DNA from: CAYJLW01 sp964370965
Lineage (GTDB): Bacteria > Actinomycetota > Acidimicrobiia > UBA2766
NCBI GenBank assembly: GCA_964370965.1
Contig: CAYJLW010000003.1
Location: forward strand, 62,001-126,000
DNA: 64,000 nucleotides
Direction of reading: 5' to 3'
In this document: one piece after another, positions 16,901-27,120 of the stretch
Numbering within the stretch: the stretch's first letter is position 1
Layout of the letters: every line of letters begins with the position of its first letter
The notes under the pieces: generated by a model
Database searches by the model: none
Seen by the model: the letters and a program-made list of their open reading frames with translations, nothing else
Told to the model about the DNA's origin: nothing
Made by a program: the position numbers and the translations under genes

Positions 16901-19900
16901 CGGCGGCGAGAGCGGCGGGGGTGGAGGAGTGCAGTCCTCCGGGGACGGCGAGTTCCCCTCCGTCGACCTGGACTCGCGTGAGTATCCCTTCGACTTCCCG
17001 TTCGCCAAGAGGATGGGCAAGGTGACGTGGGGAGATCCGAAGGACTGGGACGAGACGGCCGCTGCGGCGGGCTTCGTCGTGGACCAGGATCCGGACTCCC
17101 ACCTGAACTACATGCCGTGGGCCGGCATGACCGTGGCCCACTGGGACGCGAACGAGGCCGGGGCCGGGCCCCGGGGTCATGTGGCCGTCGTCGTCGACGT
17201 CGAGTGGATCTGGCGCCAGACAGGGGAATATCCGTGGGAGGGGGTGATGGAGAGCTGGGCCGTGGTTCAGGAGTACGACGACACCGGGCAGTTCGCCTAC
17301 CGCACGGTGCGGGCACCGCGCTACATCCACTTCGACCACCGCCGGTTCTCCCAGACGAACTGGCCCGAGATCCACTACGCGAAGATCACCGACTCCATGA
17401 CCCAGACCTGGACTCGGGACGAGGGCAAGATCATCGGGACCACGGCCCTGGCGCTGACCCAGGAGGACACGAACCCCGGGAGCGACGTCTACGTCTACGA
17501 GCTCGCCACCCGGACGTGGGAGCTCGTGTCGTCCCTCGCCGCCGACCCTGACCCAGGGCACCGCGCGCAGCCGAAGATCTCCGCCGACGGCACGAAGGCG
17601 GTGTACCTGAGCGGCCCCGACGGGCCCCCCTCCTCCGAAGACCCGGTTCAGTTTGCCCGCATCGACCAGATCGGCGGGACGGCCGCGAAAGAGGACGCCG
17701 GCTGCGAACCCCGGGAATCGTGGGAGTCCAACTGGATCTGGTACGTCGGCCACGAGTGGGCCTGCCGTCTCTACGGCATCGACAAGGGGGCCGGCCTCAC
17801 CGACCATTCCCAGGAGATCGACGACCGCCTCGTAAACAGCATCCGGCGCGAGCCCCGCACGTCCTGGCCGCTTTGGCGCTGCGACATCTATGCGAGCGAG
17901 CAGGTGAGGGTACACGTGAACTGGGCAATGGGGGACCTGGTCGACGGCCCCGACGTGCCGTACCTCTCAAAGGGGATGTACCTGCACAGGCTGTTCCAGT
18001 CCCCGGACATCGACACGCCGGTCCTGGACTGGGTGCTCACGCCCGAGGTCGCTACGAACTGGAACGGCACAGACAGCCAGGCCACCCAACCCGCCGACTA
18101 CCCGCCCAACAACACCACGAGTGTCGGACCGGTGAGCATCTACCCGCTGAACTGGGCCTACGGGTACTTCCCGGGGGAGAACACCGAGACCGGGGACATC
18201 CTCAACCCCCCGCACCACTGCCCGTGGGGCCCCAACCCGCCCGACGCCCCCGAGTACGTCGACCGCTACTACCGCTGGCAGTGGGCCGGTGACGTGCTCA
18301 ACGACATGCCGTGGCTGGGGAGGCCCTGGCACGACCACCTCTGGACGCTGGAGGAGGACAACCGTCCGGTCGTGAGCCCGGACGGCCTCCACGCCGCCAC
18401 CATTGCCAGGACATGGCTGTTCCGGGGAGCGTGGAACAACTCCGTGGCTCTCCGCCGGGTTGTCGTCTTCGACACCCGCACCGGCATGTTGGAGCGCTTC
18501 GGCCCCGTCTGTGGAACTGCGTCGGACTTCGGGGGCGAGAGCACCGCCTCGCCGGCCCTGTATCTGCAGCGCTTCACGGAGCAGAACGAGCTCTTCTTCG
18601 AGATGCGCAACTGCTACGTCTACGACGGCCACCCCGGCACCTACATCGGGGGCCGGCAGTTGGACAACGGGTTCTACTTCCTCCACCAGAACCTCAGCAG
18701 CGTCACCTTCGTCCCTCTCCCCGGCCTCGGCAGCGCCCCTGACGACAAGTGGGCCGAACAACCGCGGACCGTCCTCGGGTGGCCCTGGGGGTCAATAGTG
18801 TCGCTGTGGGGTTCGGCGACGGCCGCCTACAAGCCGAGCATCACCGCCGACGGCCGCTACATCCTCTATTTCAACCAGGAGCGGAACCTGCCCATGTGGT
18901 TGTGGCCCGACGACGGCATCGGCCACACCTGGGACGTGAACGTCTACGACAAGGTGGCGCAGAAGACTTACCGGGGAGTCAACACGGACTGCATGGGGAT
19001 CCGCCTCGCCGTCTGGTCGGCGAGCATCTCCCCGGACGGCGCCTGGATCTCCCTCAGGGAACCGGCAGAGGTGGATCATGGGCCGCGCTCGTTGGACGAG
19101 CCGGTGCTGCGGCCGTTCCTGGCGCCGGAGGCCGAGACCTGTCCCCTCTCTGTCGAGGAGGACGAGGAGGCGGCCTTCGCCACTGTGGTGGGAGGAGGTG
19201 TGCCGGGCGGGGTCGTGGAGCGCACCCACGAGGGCGCCGGCTTCGGGGGTGACCAGCGGGGTCGGTTCCAGGTCGCGCTGCGTCGCATAGCGGACACTCC
19301 GGGTGGGTCTGGGCCGGGCGGCGGCTCCGCGACGGCGGCGTGGCCCCCGTACTGGGAGAACCAGAGCCCGGGTGTGGCGGGGCACGCGGTGTACGAGTTC
19401 ATGGGCCAGCGGCGGCACTGGCGGGTGGTGGAGGAGACCTGGGACTCGGCGGAGTTCACGACTTCGGCGTGGGCGGACACGGAGATGTCCGACGGCGGCG
19501 AGGCCCGTCTCGAGGGTCCGTGCACGGTGTATTCGGAGATCAAGGAGATCCCTCTCGCCATCGAGCCGCTGGTGGACAAGCGGGACGCGCACTGTGTGTG
19601 GACCTTCACCGAGGACGCCTCCGGCAACGGCACGGTGGGACTGACTGTGACCCGGGCGACCGACGGCTCTCTCCTACTCGAGGTGGCCCCGTCGGCGGTG
19701 GTGTCCGTCGACGGGTCGGGTGGCGGCCAGGGCGGGGTGCTGAGCAGCGGCCTGCACGTGACGTTGTGGAAGAACCGTCCGAACGCGTCCGAGGAGGCCG
19801 CCGACGCGGCGTGGAGCACGCTGGCCGGACAGTTCGACCTGTCCGGCCTGGCCCCCCAGAAGCTGCGGACGGCCGTCGAAGACATGCCCCTGCAGGCCAA

Positions 19901-22900
19901 GACGTGGCTCGTCGGAGAGCTCAAGAAGCAGCTCACCCCCGCCCTCGACGGATTCCAGAGGCTCATCAGTCAGGACGTGCTCGCCTGCGTCCAGGGGCTG
20001 CTCGACCAGGCGTACGAGTTCTGGAACGGCCTCGCCAACAGCGACAACTGGATCGAGAAGGTCGCGGCGGCCTTCGTGGGGGCGGGCTTGCGGTACGTGT
20101 CGGAGAGCATCATCGCCCCGCTCGCCGCCCAGGTCGGCGCCTGGCCGGGCCAGCTCCGGGCGCTCCTCGACTCCCTCGACCCGTCGATGAGCTACCAGCA
20201 GATCGCCCAGGTCGCCGTCGACGCCGTCATGGGGCAGGACACGAACGGGGACGGTCGTCCGGACACGATCGGCCTCGGCATGGTGCGTGACGGCCTCTGG
20301 GACGCCTACACATGGGCTCTGGGCATCTTCGACAACGGCGCCGTTCAGGTGCTCGGTTGGCTGCCCGTCTCGGTTCTGCTGCAGTTCCAGGGGCTGCCCG
20401 GCGGTGGCGGAGGGCTGAGCGTCTGCGGGGTGTCACTCGGGGGAGGGGGAGGTGTGCCGAGTGGGCGTCAGATCCTGGAGGTGGTATCGAGCGCCGTGAC
20501 CCTCATGTGCGACGGGGCGGCGAATCCCTCCTGGTACTTGAGGCACGCGTTCATCGGGGCCCTGTTCAAGGATGCGTTCACGAGGCTCCGGGACTGCGCG
20601 GCTGCGCGGGTCGAGGACATGGACCGAGCGGCGCGTGCTCTCACGACAGGGGCCGTCGTGGGAGCGGCCAACGCGTTGAAGGAGCCGTTGGAGGGGTTAC
20701 TGGACTGGGCGCATGAGCAGTTGAACGCGCTCGCAGACGCCTTGGCCGAGGTCGACCCCCAACTGCCGACCGCCGGGTTCAAGAACACGATGCAGCGGTT
20801 GCATGACGGTCTCCAGGACATCTTGGGCCGTGTCCCGGTGTGGCAGCAGGCGATGGGCACGACCAACCCGTGGCTGGTGATCATGCTGGCCGCCGCTCTG
20901 TTGAGGGACCCTGTGGACTTCTGGACGGCGTGGCAGGCGATCCTCGGTCTCGGCCGGAGCGGCGGCATGCGCTTCGGGGAGTCACTGCTGTACCTGACAG
21001 GGGAGATGGACGCCACGATCACCGCGGCGGTGGCGGACATGGGCAGCGCCATCGACGGGGAGTACGCATCGTGGTACCTGCAGGTGCAGTCCTACCTCCA
21101 GGGGAGCGCCCCGCCGCTGATGCAGGGGCCGATGGACTGGGCGATGTTGTTCGTCGCGATCGTGGCGGGGGCGGCGTCCCCGTTGCACACCTACCTCCCG
21201 GGGCTGATGGACTCGGAGGTGTCCCGGGGTCTGCGGGAGGTGAGTCTCGGCGGGGGGACGGTCGACCTCGACGCCCTGAAGGGTGTCTTCGAGCGGGGGT
21301 GGCCGTGGCTGGTCTGGACCCGGGTGGTGCAGTACGACGTGCGGGTGCCGCTGGTCGGGCCGGCTCCCCCGGACGCGGACGAGGGTACGGGGTTGGGTTT
21401 CGCGTTCGGGCAGATGGGGGACCTTGTCGTGGGGACGCAGTTCAACCGGCGCCAGGGTGTGAGCGAGGGATTCGCGGCGGCGACGTATCAGGTGGAGGGG
21501 TCGCCGGGCTACGCGATTGCCTCGGGGGCGGAGATGTCCGCACGCGTGGGGGCGGCGGGCACGGGCACCATCGAAGACATCGACGCTGGCCGGCTCGAGG
21601 CGACGTTGTCGGGGGGTTGTGAGGTTTACCGGATGGAGTTGGGGGGTTTGGTGCGGGTGCGTCTGAACGGGACGTGGGGATGCTCGTGGAAGGTCGACAA
21701 CGAGGCGCACACGGTGACGGTGTCCTTGAGCGGGTCCGCGCCGGGGCTGCCCCCTGTGATCTCAGGGGCGGCGGGTGCGGGGGACCTGGTGGGCGCGTAC
21801 GACGTGTACGTGCCCTTCACTGGCGGGTTGGACCTCTCGCAGTTGTTGCGGAACCTGCCGGTGGTCTTGAGCGAGGCGGAGTGGGCGAGCTTCCAGGCGA
21901 ACGTGGTCGAGCCGGTGTCTGGGATCGGCGACCGTGTGGGGCGGGTGGTGAGCGAGGCCCAGGGCGCGGCGGGCGCGTACGAGGCCGAGGTGGGCGGGGC
22001 CTTGGACGGGTTGGCGCAGCGCACAGTGGTGGTGTTGGCCGGTCTGCAGGCGTCGATTCAGGATGTGACGGCGGACCTGGGGGTCTTGGCGGCGGACATC
22101 CTGGCAGGACGGTTGGCGCCGTTCCCGGGGGTGCGGGCGATCGTCGACCGTCTGTTGGCTTTGGTGGACGAGTTGGAGGGGGTGGTGGGGACCTACGTGG
22201 GCGAGGCGACGGGGACGGTGCAGGGCATCCTGGGGCGGACGCGGGTCTTGGTGGACGACCTGGAGGGGATCCTGCGCAGCGGTGTGGGGGACGTGGGCGC
22301 GGCGTTGACCGAGGTGATCGGCGAGCTGAAGACTGTGTTCGCTGGTGTGCGGGTGCAGCTCTCGCGGCTGTTCACGAGCGTGGGGGACGTGGCCAGGGGT
22401 CTCCTGGAGGGGGTCTTCGGGGCGCTGGACTGGCTCGGGGACCTCGTGGGGGCTCTCGTGGACGCGGTGGGTGCGGCGTTGGGCGAGTTCTTCGCGGAGT
22501 TCAGCCGGGCGGTGCACGCGGTCATCGACAGCTTGCCCGGGCCGTTGCAGGGCCTCGGGGCGCTCTTGAACCAGGCTGTGGGGTTGGTGGAGATGGTGGG
22601 GGGTGTGGTCCAGGGTGTGATCGGGGCGGCACGGGCCGTGGTGGGGTTCCTGGACCAGCTCCGTCGGATGTGGCAGTCCTGGGTGTTGGGTCTGGTCCGT
22701 CCTTTGGTGACGGGCTTGTTGAACGACCTGGTCGGTCCTGTCCTGGACGTCGTGGGTGGTGTGTTGGACATGGCCGACGTGGCGGTGAGGGGGTTGGTCT
22801 CCGTCCTGGATGTCTTCGCGGGGAACCTGGCGGGTGTGGCCCGGGCCGTCCTGGACCGCCTCGGCGCCGCCGTGGGGAGGTTGGGTGGTGGTGTAGGCAC

Positions 22901-25290
22901 TCTCGTGGGCTTCGTGGCGGGGGTGTTGCGTACGGGGTTGGGACGGTTGCGCGTGTTGGTGGGCGAGGTCGAGACGATCGTGGACGGCCAGCAGGTCATA
23001 CCGATCCTGGAGCGCCTGTGGGATGACGTCGTGGCCGCCGGGGAGTCGTACGGCGGTGACGTGGGGTCGTTGGTGGACGACGTCAGGGCTTCGGTGGAGG
23101 CTTGGAGCGGGGCGTTGAGGGCGGAGTTCGAGGACGCGGCGGCGGACTTCGAGGTGGTGCGGGGGGACCTGGCGGCGGGTCGGGCGGGGTGGTTCGACTC
23201 GTTGCGGGTGGTCCTGGACCGGATGTTGGCGGCGTTGGAGGCGGTGCGTTCGGCGACCCATGCTCACGTGATCGGGGATGTGGGCGGGGAGGTGGACGCG
23301 CTCTTGGCGCGCACTGGTGTGTTGGCGGCGGAGGCGCGGGGGTTGTTGGATTCCGGGGTGGNNNNNNNNNNCTCTGGTGCGGGGGTTGGTGCCCGACGTG
23401 TACGACCTCGTGGCCGGGTTGGTGGACGGGGGCACGGGTGGGGTGGACATGGCCTTGGACATTGGTCGTGACCTGATGGCCGACATCGAGGGCGCCCTGG
23501 GTGTCGCCATAGATGGTGTGTTGGCGTCGTTGCAGGCCTTGCTGGCAGGCCTCAACGCGACGTTGGGGGCGATCCGGGCCGCGACGCCTGTGGCGCTCAG
23601 GGGGCTCGTGGACCCGGTCGTGGCTGGGTTGACGGCCGGGATGGCCCAGCTCTACTGGGCCGTGGGGGCGGCCGTGGGGGACCTGCGGGCTCTGATCGGT
23701 AGGGCCTTGTGGGGGGTGGGGGGCCTGTTCGACTCCATCGGTTGGCGGGTGGGCCTTGCGGGCGCGGGCGTCAAGGCGTCTGTGTGGTCGTTGCTGTTCA
23801 GGGTCGACGGCCTCTTGGGTGGTGCCGACACGCTGGTGGGCATCGTCGTGGGGGTCCTGAGGGCGGCGGTGGCCTTCCTCGGGGACCTCGCCGTGGGCCT
23901 CGTCGGGGCCTTGCGGGCCGGTGTGGGTGCGGCTGTAGGCGCGGGCAGCCGGCTCTTCGACTTGTTGTTGGAGGTGCCCCGGGCGGCGTTGCTGGCGGTG
24001 CGCGGGGCCGTGGATGTGTGGGAAGGCTTGCGCTCGGCGGTGCTGGTGGGTGTGCCTGCTTTGGTGTCGGGGGCTGCCTGGTACGGCGGGGCGGGGGACG
24101 CCCCGAGCGGTGGGGATCCCGCGGGCGGGGTCGCCCTGTCGTCGCGGGGAGACTGGGTGGCGTTCGCGTCGGACGCATCCGATCTCGTGGTCGGTGACCA
24201 GCCCGGGACCAGGGATGTGTTCTTGCGCCACACGTTCTGGGGGATGACACGGCGGGTGAGTGTCGCCCCGGGCGGTGCGACCCCGGACGGGCCGTCGTCC
24301 CAGCCCGCGGTGGACGCCGGTGGGCGCAGGGTCGTGTTCGTGTCGGAGGCGACGAACCTCGTGGCCGGCGACGGCAACGGCTTCGCCGACGTGTTCGTTC
24401 GGGATCCCGGCGGGAAGGCTGGGGCGGCGCTCGTGAGCGTCGCCGCCGACGGCACAGGGGCGGACGGGCCGTCGAGCTCGCCGGCGGTCAGCGCGGACGG
24501 CCGTTTCGTCGCCTTCGTCTCCGACGCATCGAGCCTCGTGGCCGGTGACGGCAACGGCGCCACGGACGTGTTCTTGCGTGACCTGGTCGCGGGCACGACG
24601 ACCCGCGTCAGCGCAGCAGCGGGAGGCATCGACGGCGACGGTGCTTCCCGGGAGCCGGCGATGAGCGACGACGGCCGCTGGGTCGCCTTCACGTCCGAGG
24701 CGTCGAACCTCACGCCGGGCGACACCAACGGGTTCGCCGACGTGTTCCTCTTCGACCGGTCGACCGGCACGACCGTCCGGGTGGGCCCGACCGCAGGGGA
24801 GGCCAACGGGCCTTCGGGGTCGCCTTCGCTCGCCGGTGACGGCTCCGCCGTGGCATTTGCGTCTTCGGCGTCGAACCTGGTCCCGGGCGACACGAACGCG
24901 GCGAGTGACGTGTTCCTGTTCACCCCGTCCACAAGCGCCCTCTCCCGGGTGAGCCTCACGAGCTCCATGCAGGAAGGCAACGGGGCGTCACGGCGCCCGT
25001 CTGTGTGCCGGCGGGGAGGACGTCACTACGTCGCCTTCGAGTCGGATGCCACCAACCTCGCCTCCGGGGACGCCAACAACCAGCCCGACATCTTTGTCCG
25101 CGACCCCCTGTTGCGCCTCACCGTGCGTTCCTCCACCTCGGCAGCGGGCGGAAGCGGCAACGGTGCCTCGCGTTCTCCGGTGTTCTCGCCCTCCTGCGGG
25201 ATCGTGGCGTTCACGAGCGTCGCTTCGGACCTCGTGGGCGGAGACGGCAACGCCCACAGCGACGTCGTCATGCGCAGGATCTTCGCTTGA
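13955..25290 (+). CDS. Giant secreted protein: PD40 array, PKD, cadherin-like, long helical region, PD40 array
   Basis: About 3,775 residues; two assembly gaps make exact length and frame uncertain. A TTG start at 13955 with GGAGGA 8 bases upstream gives a signal peptide: basic n-region, core VVAVGVALVVALPVLAVA, cleavage after AGA. At least 11 PD40 repeats follow (to about residue 740; SGDGRYVAFESDASNLVAGD type). Next are a PKD domain (about 742-830, YQWNFGDGGTGS), a cadherin-like domain with VLGNDTDPEG (832-927), a Gly/Ser-rich linker (about 968-992) and a 900-residue Trp/Asp-rich region with scattered PD40-like strands. A very long amphipathic Ala/Val/Leu/Gly-rich helical region (about 1940-3370) follows, with one calcium-type loop, DTNGDGRPD. 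Exactly seven PD40 repeats close the protein. No enzyme motif was found. A surface or matrix protein is the best guess. Confidence 0.8.
14421..14520. other. Assembly gap (100 N) inside the giant gene
   Basis: The gap falls between two nearly identical PD40 repeats (VFVY before, VYDRSTGATERV after), so copies have probably been collapsed or lost. The reading frame before and after differs relative to the numbering, as expected for a gap of arbitrary length. Confidence 0.99.
23362..23371. other. Assembly gap (10 N) inside the giant gene
   Basis: Ten Ns in the helical repeat region. The frame shifts by one across it (from the frame used at 14523-23361 to that used at 23372-25290); protein on both sides has the same character, so the gene is almost certainly continuous. 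Confidence 0.97.
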
Positions 25291-25383
25291 CCACCGGTCT
25301 CACGAGTCCCCGCCTCCAGACCAGACCAGAGGTCGAGCGAGGAAACCTGTGGTGGGACACGACCTGACCTGATGCCGCAGCAC

Positions 25384-25402
25384 CTCCCCCGTGCGGGGGG
25401 AG
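25384..25402 (+). terminator. GC-rich hairpin after the giant gene
   Basis: CTCCCCC (25384-25390) pairs with GGGGGAG (25396-25402) around GTGCG, about 95 bases after the stop. There is no T-tract, so it may be a weak or Rho-assisted terminator. Confidence 0.4.
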
Positions 25403-25657
25403 AACGGCTGTCCTACTCCGTTGGAGCTCCGCCTGCCGCCCGCCCCACCTCTCCCGGCGGGGTGTCGCGTTGGGCGGTTTGCCAGGGTCGCGGCGAGCCC
25501 GCGGCGTCGTGCTCTGCGTGTCGGTGCTCTCACGGTGGTCCTCCGCGTAGGCCGGGCCCCGATGCCCGCGCTCCGGAGCATGATGAGGCGGGGGTCCCGG
25601 CGACGCATCCGGGATGGACCGCCATTCACTCGGCGGCAGGGGCATCAGCCCACGAGT

Positions 25658-25693
25658 GGTACTGGAATGACGGATATCCGGCATTCCAGTACC
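25658..25693. promoter_or_regulatory. 36-bp near-perfect palindrome upstream of rplJ
   Basis: The first 12 bases, GGTACTGGAATG, are the exact reverse complement of the last 12. The centre CGGATATCCG (25671-25680) is itself a palindrome; one A/G pair (25670/25681) is the only mismatch. It lies 18 bases before the -35 of the rplJ promoter. It could be an operator for a dimeric regulator, a cruciform, or the hairpin of an upstream transcript. It is not followed by T residues. Confidence 0.6.
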
Positions 25694-25710
25694 GATTCCT
25701 GCCCCCGCAC

Positions 25711-25740
25711 TTCGCCCGCCGGGGGCCCGACCGCTACACT
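25711..25740 (+). promoter_or_regulatory. Predicted rplJL promoter
   Basis: TACACT at 25735-25740 with TTCGCC at 25711-25716, spacing 18. The same -10 hexamer is found before rpsL and rpsJ in this window. Transcription would start just before the L10 leader. Confidence 0.6.
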
Positions 25741-25867
25741 GCCCGTTCACGCCGAAGACCGCAGGCCGCAAGTTAATGGGCTCCACGGCCCCCCTGCGCA
25801 GGTGATCCTGACCCGGCCTCCTGCCGGGGGTCTTCGTGCGCACGTACGGAGAACGGAGGAGGCGCCA
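25741..25867 (+). ncRNA. Ribosomal protein L10 leader (autoregulatory)
   Basis: The stretch between the promoter and rplJ has the landmarks of the bacterial L10 leader RNA: GAAGACCGCAGG near the start, TTAATGGGCTCC, then CCCTGCGCAGGTG. It is followed by a second GC stem-loop (CCCGGC..GCCGGGG) about 45 bases before the start codon. In known cases the L10-L12 complex binds such a leader and represses rplJL. The assignment is by motif and position. Confidence 0.7.
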
Positions 25868-26602
25868 GTGGTCGAGACGGAGACCCGCCCCACGCGCAGC
25901 GAGCCGCGCCCGGACAAGGTGGCGGCCGTGGCGGCGATCGCCCGGCGCCTGCGCGACTCGGAGGCGGTCCTGCTCACCGAGTACCGCGGGATCACGGTCG
26001 CCGACAGCCAGGCCCTGCGCCGCTCCCTTCGCGAGGCCGGGGCGCAGGCCCAGGTCGTGAAGTGCACGCTCGCACGTCTCGCCGCCGCCGAGGTCGGTCT
26101 CGACGACCTCGTGCCCCTGCTCGAGGGTCCCCTGGCGCTCGTCTACTGCGAAACCGACCCGGCCTCGCCGGCGAAGACCCTGGCCGATTTCGCCAAGACC
26201 AACCCCGCTCTCGTCGTGAGGGGCGGCGTGCTCGGCGGCCGCCTCCTGGCGCCCGAGGACGCCAAGGCCCTCGCCGAGCTGCCCAGCCGCCCCGTCCTGC
26301 TCTCCCAGGTCGCCGGTCTCTTCGTGTCCCTGCAGTCCCAGACGGCGGGCCTCTTCCAGAGCGTGCTCGCCGCCCCCGCCAACCTCGTAGACGCCCTAGA
26401 GGCCAAGGGGGCGCCCGCCGGTGCGCCTCCCGCCGAGCCCCCGGCCGAGGCCGTGGCCCCGGAGCCCGAGGCCGCCGAGAGCGGTGAGGGCCCGACCGGC
26501 GAACCCGGCGGAGAGGCCGCCGTGGTCGAGGCCGGCCCCGACGGTCCCGACAGCGCCGCAAGTCCACGCAGTTCCGAGAGTCCCGAGGACTCCGCAGAGT
26601 GA
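25868..26602 (+). CDS. rplJ: 50S ribosomal protein L10, with a long acidic C-terminal tail
   Basis: L10 forms the base of the ribosomal stalk and carries the L7/L12 dimers. The GTG at 25868 has GGAGGAGG five bases upstream. The RNA-binding N-terminal domain (KVAAVAAIARRLRDSEAVLL, then TEYRGITVADSQALR) and the L12-binding helix (around VLLSQVAGLFVSLQSQTAGL) are present by residue 175, the normal length. Some 70 further residues rich in Ala, Pro and Glu (PPAEAVAPEPEAAESGEGPT and onward) extend the protein to 244. The tail is low-complexity and acidic, like the extensions on L15 and L29 in this genome. rplL follows 13 bases after the stop. Confidence 0.96.
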   Translation: MVETETRPTRSEPRPDKVAAVAAIARRLRDSEAVLLTEYRGITVADSQALRRSLREAGAQAQVVKCTLARLAAAEVGLDDLVPLLEGPLALVYCETDPASPAKTLADFAKTNPALVVRGGVLGGRLLAPEDAKALAELPSRPVLLSQVAGLFVSLQSQTAGLFQSVLAAPANLVDALEAKGAPAGAPPAEPPAEAVAPEPEAAESGEGPTGEPGGEAAVVEAGPDGPDSAASPRSSESPEDSAE

Positions 26603-26615
26603 CAAGGAGCAGGCA

Positions 26616-27005
26616 ATGCCCAAGTTGAGCACCGACGAGCTCATCGACACCTTCAAGGAGATGACGCTGATCGAGCTCGCCGAGTTCAAGAAGGCGTTCG
26701 AGGACACGTTCGACGTCACCGCCGCCGCTCCCGTGGCAGTGGCCGCCATGGGGGTGCCCGCCGGAGGCGACGCCGGCGGCGCCGAGGAGGAGCAGGACGA
26801 GTTCGACGTCGTCCTGAACTCCGCGGGCGACAAGAAGATCCAGGTCATCAAGGAGGTCCGGGCCCTCACGAGCCTCGGCCTCAAGGAGGCCAAGGACCTC
26901 GTCGACAGTGCCCCGAAGGCAGTGCTCGAGAAGGTCTCCAAGGAGGACGCCGAGGCGGCCAAGGCCAAGCTCGAAGAGGCGGGCGCCTCTGTAGAGGTGA
27001 AGTGA
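26616..27005 (+). CDS. rplL: 50S ribosomal protein L7/L12
   Basis: L12 (129 residues) is present as dimers on the stalk and recruits the translational GTPases. The N-terminal dimerisation helices (LSTDELIDTFKEMTLIELAE), an Ala/Gly-rich hinge (about 48-60) and the factor-binding C-terminal domain (KIQVIKEVRALTSLGLKEAK, then DLVDSAPKAVLE) are all intact. It is co-transcribed with rplJ and has its own site, aaggag, 9 bases before the ATG. Confidence 0.98.
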   Translation: MPKLSTDELIDTFKEMTLIELAEFKKAFEDTFDVTAAAPVAVAAMGVPAGGDAGGAEEEQDEFDVVLNSAGDKKIQVIKEVRALTSLGLKEAKDLVDSAPKAVLEKVSKEDAEAAKAKLEEAGASVEVK

Positions 27006-27027
27006 AACCAGCGCCGACGATTGGTGT

Positions 27028-27055
27028 TTGAACTCGGGGCCCTGAGTGTGATACT
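27028..27055 (+). promoter_or_regulatory. Predicted rpoBC promoter
   Basis: TTGAAC (27028-27033) and GATACT (27050-27055) with 16 bases between, in the 115-base rplL-rpoB spacer. The extended -10 context is TGTGATACT. It would allow rpoBC to be made independently of rplJL. Confidence 0.6.
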
Positions 27056-27120
27056 CTGATCGTTCGCCCTGAAGTCCCCTGCCCTGTCTGCGCGCAACGT
27101 TCTTGAAGGAGTGAGGCTGC

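Larger units (their letters stand above)
25291..25867. other. 577-bp gene-free region before rplJ
   Basis: No convincing gene lies here; the open frames have no domain or composition support. It contains a GC hairpin after the giant gene (25384-25402), a 36-bp palindrome (25658-25693), a promoter (25711-25740) and the L10 leader (25741-25867), each listed separately. Confidence 0.8.

Noticed and set aside
21762..23555. A 597-codon minus-strand frame rich in His, Pro and Gln
   Set aside because: Shadow of the helical region of the giant gene; composition follows from the G-rich coding strand.
21900..24060. A prophage tape-measure gene
   Set aside because: The helical region looks similar, but the same frame carries a signal peptide, PKD and PD40 domains, and no phage structural, lysis or integrase gene is present.
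25300..25850. Several open frames of 100-190 codons before rplJ
   Set aside because: They overlap one another on both strands, cover the palindrome and leader, and have no ribosome-binding site or domain.
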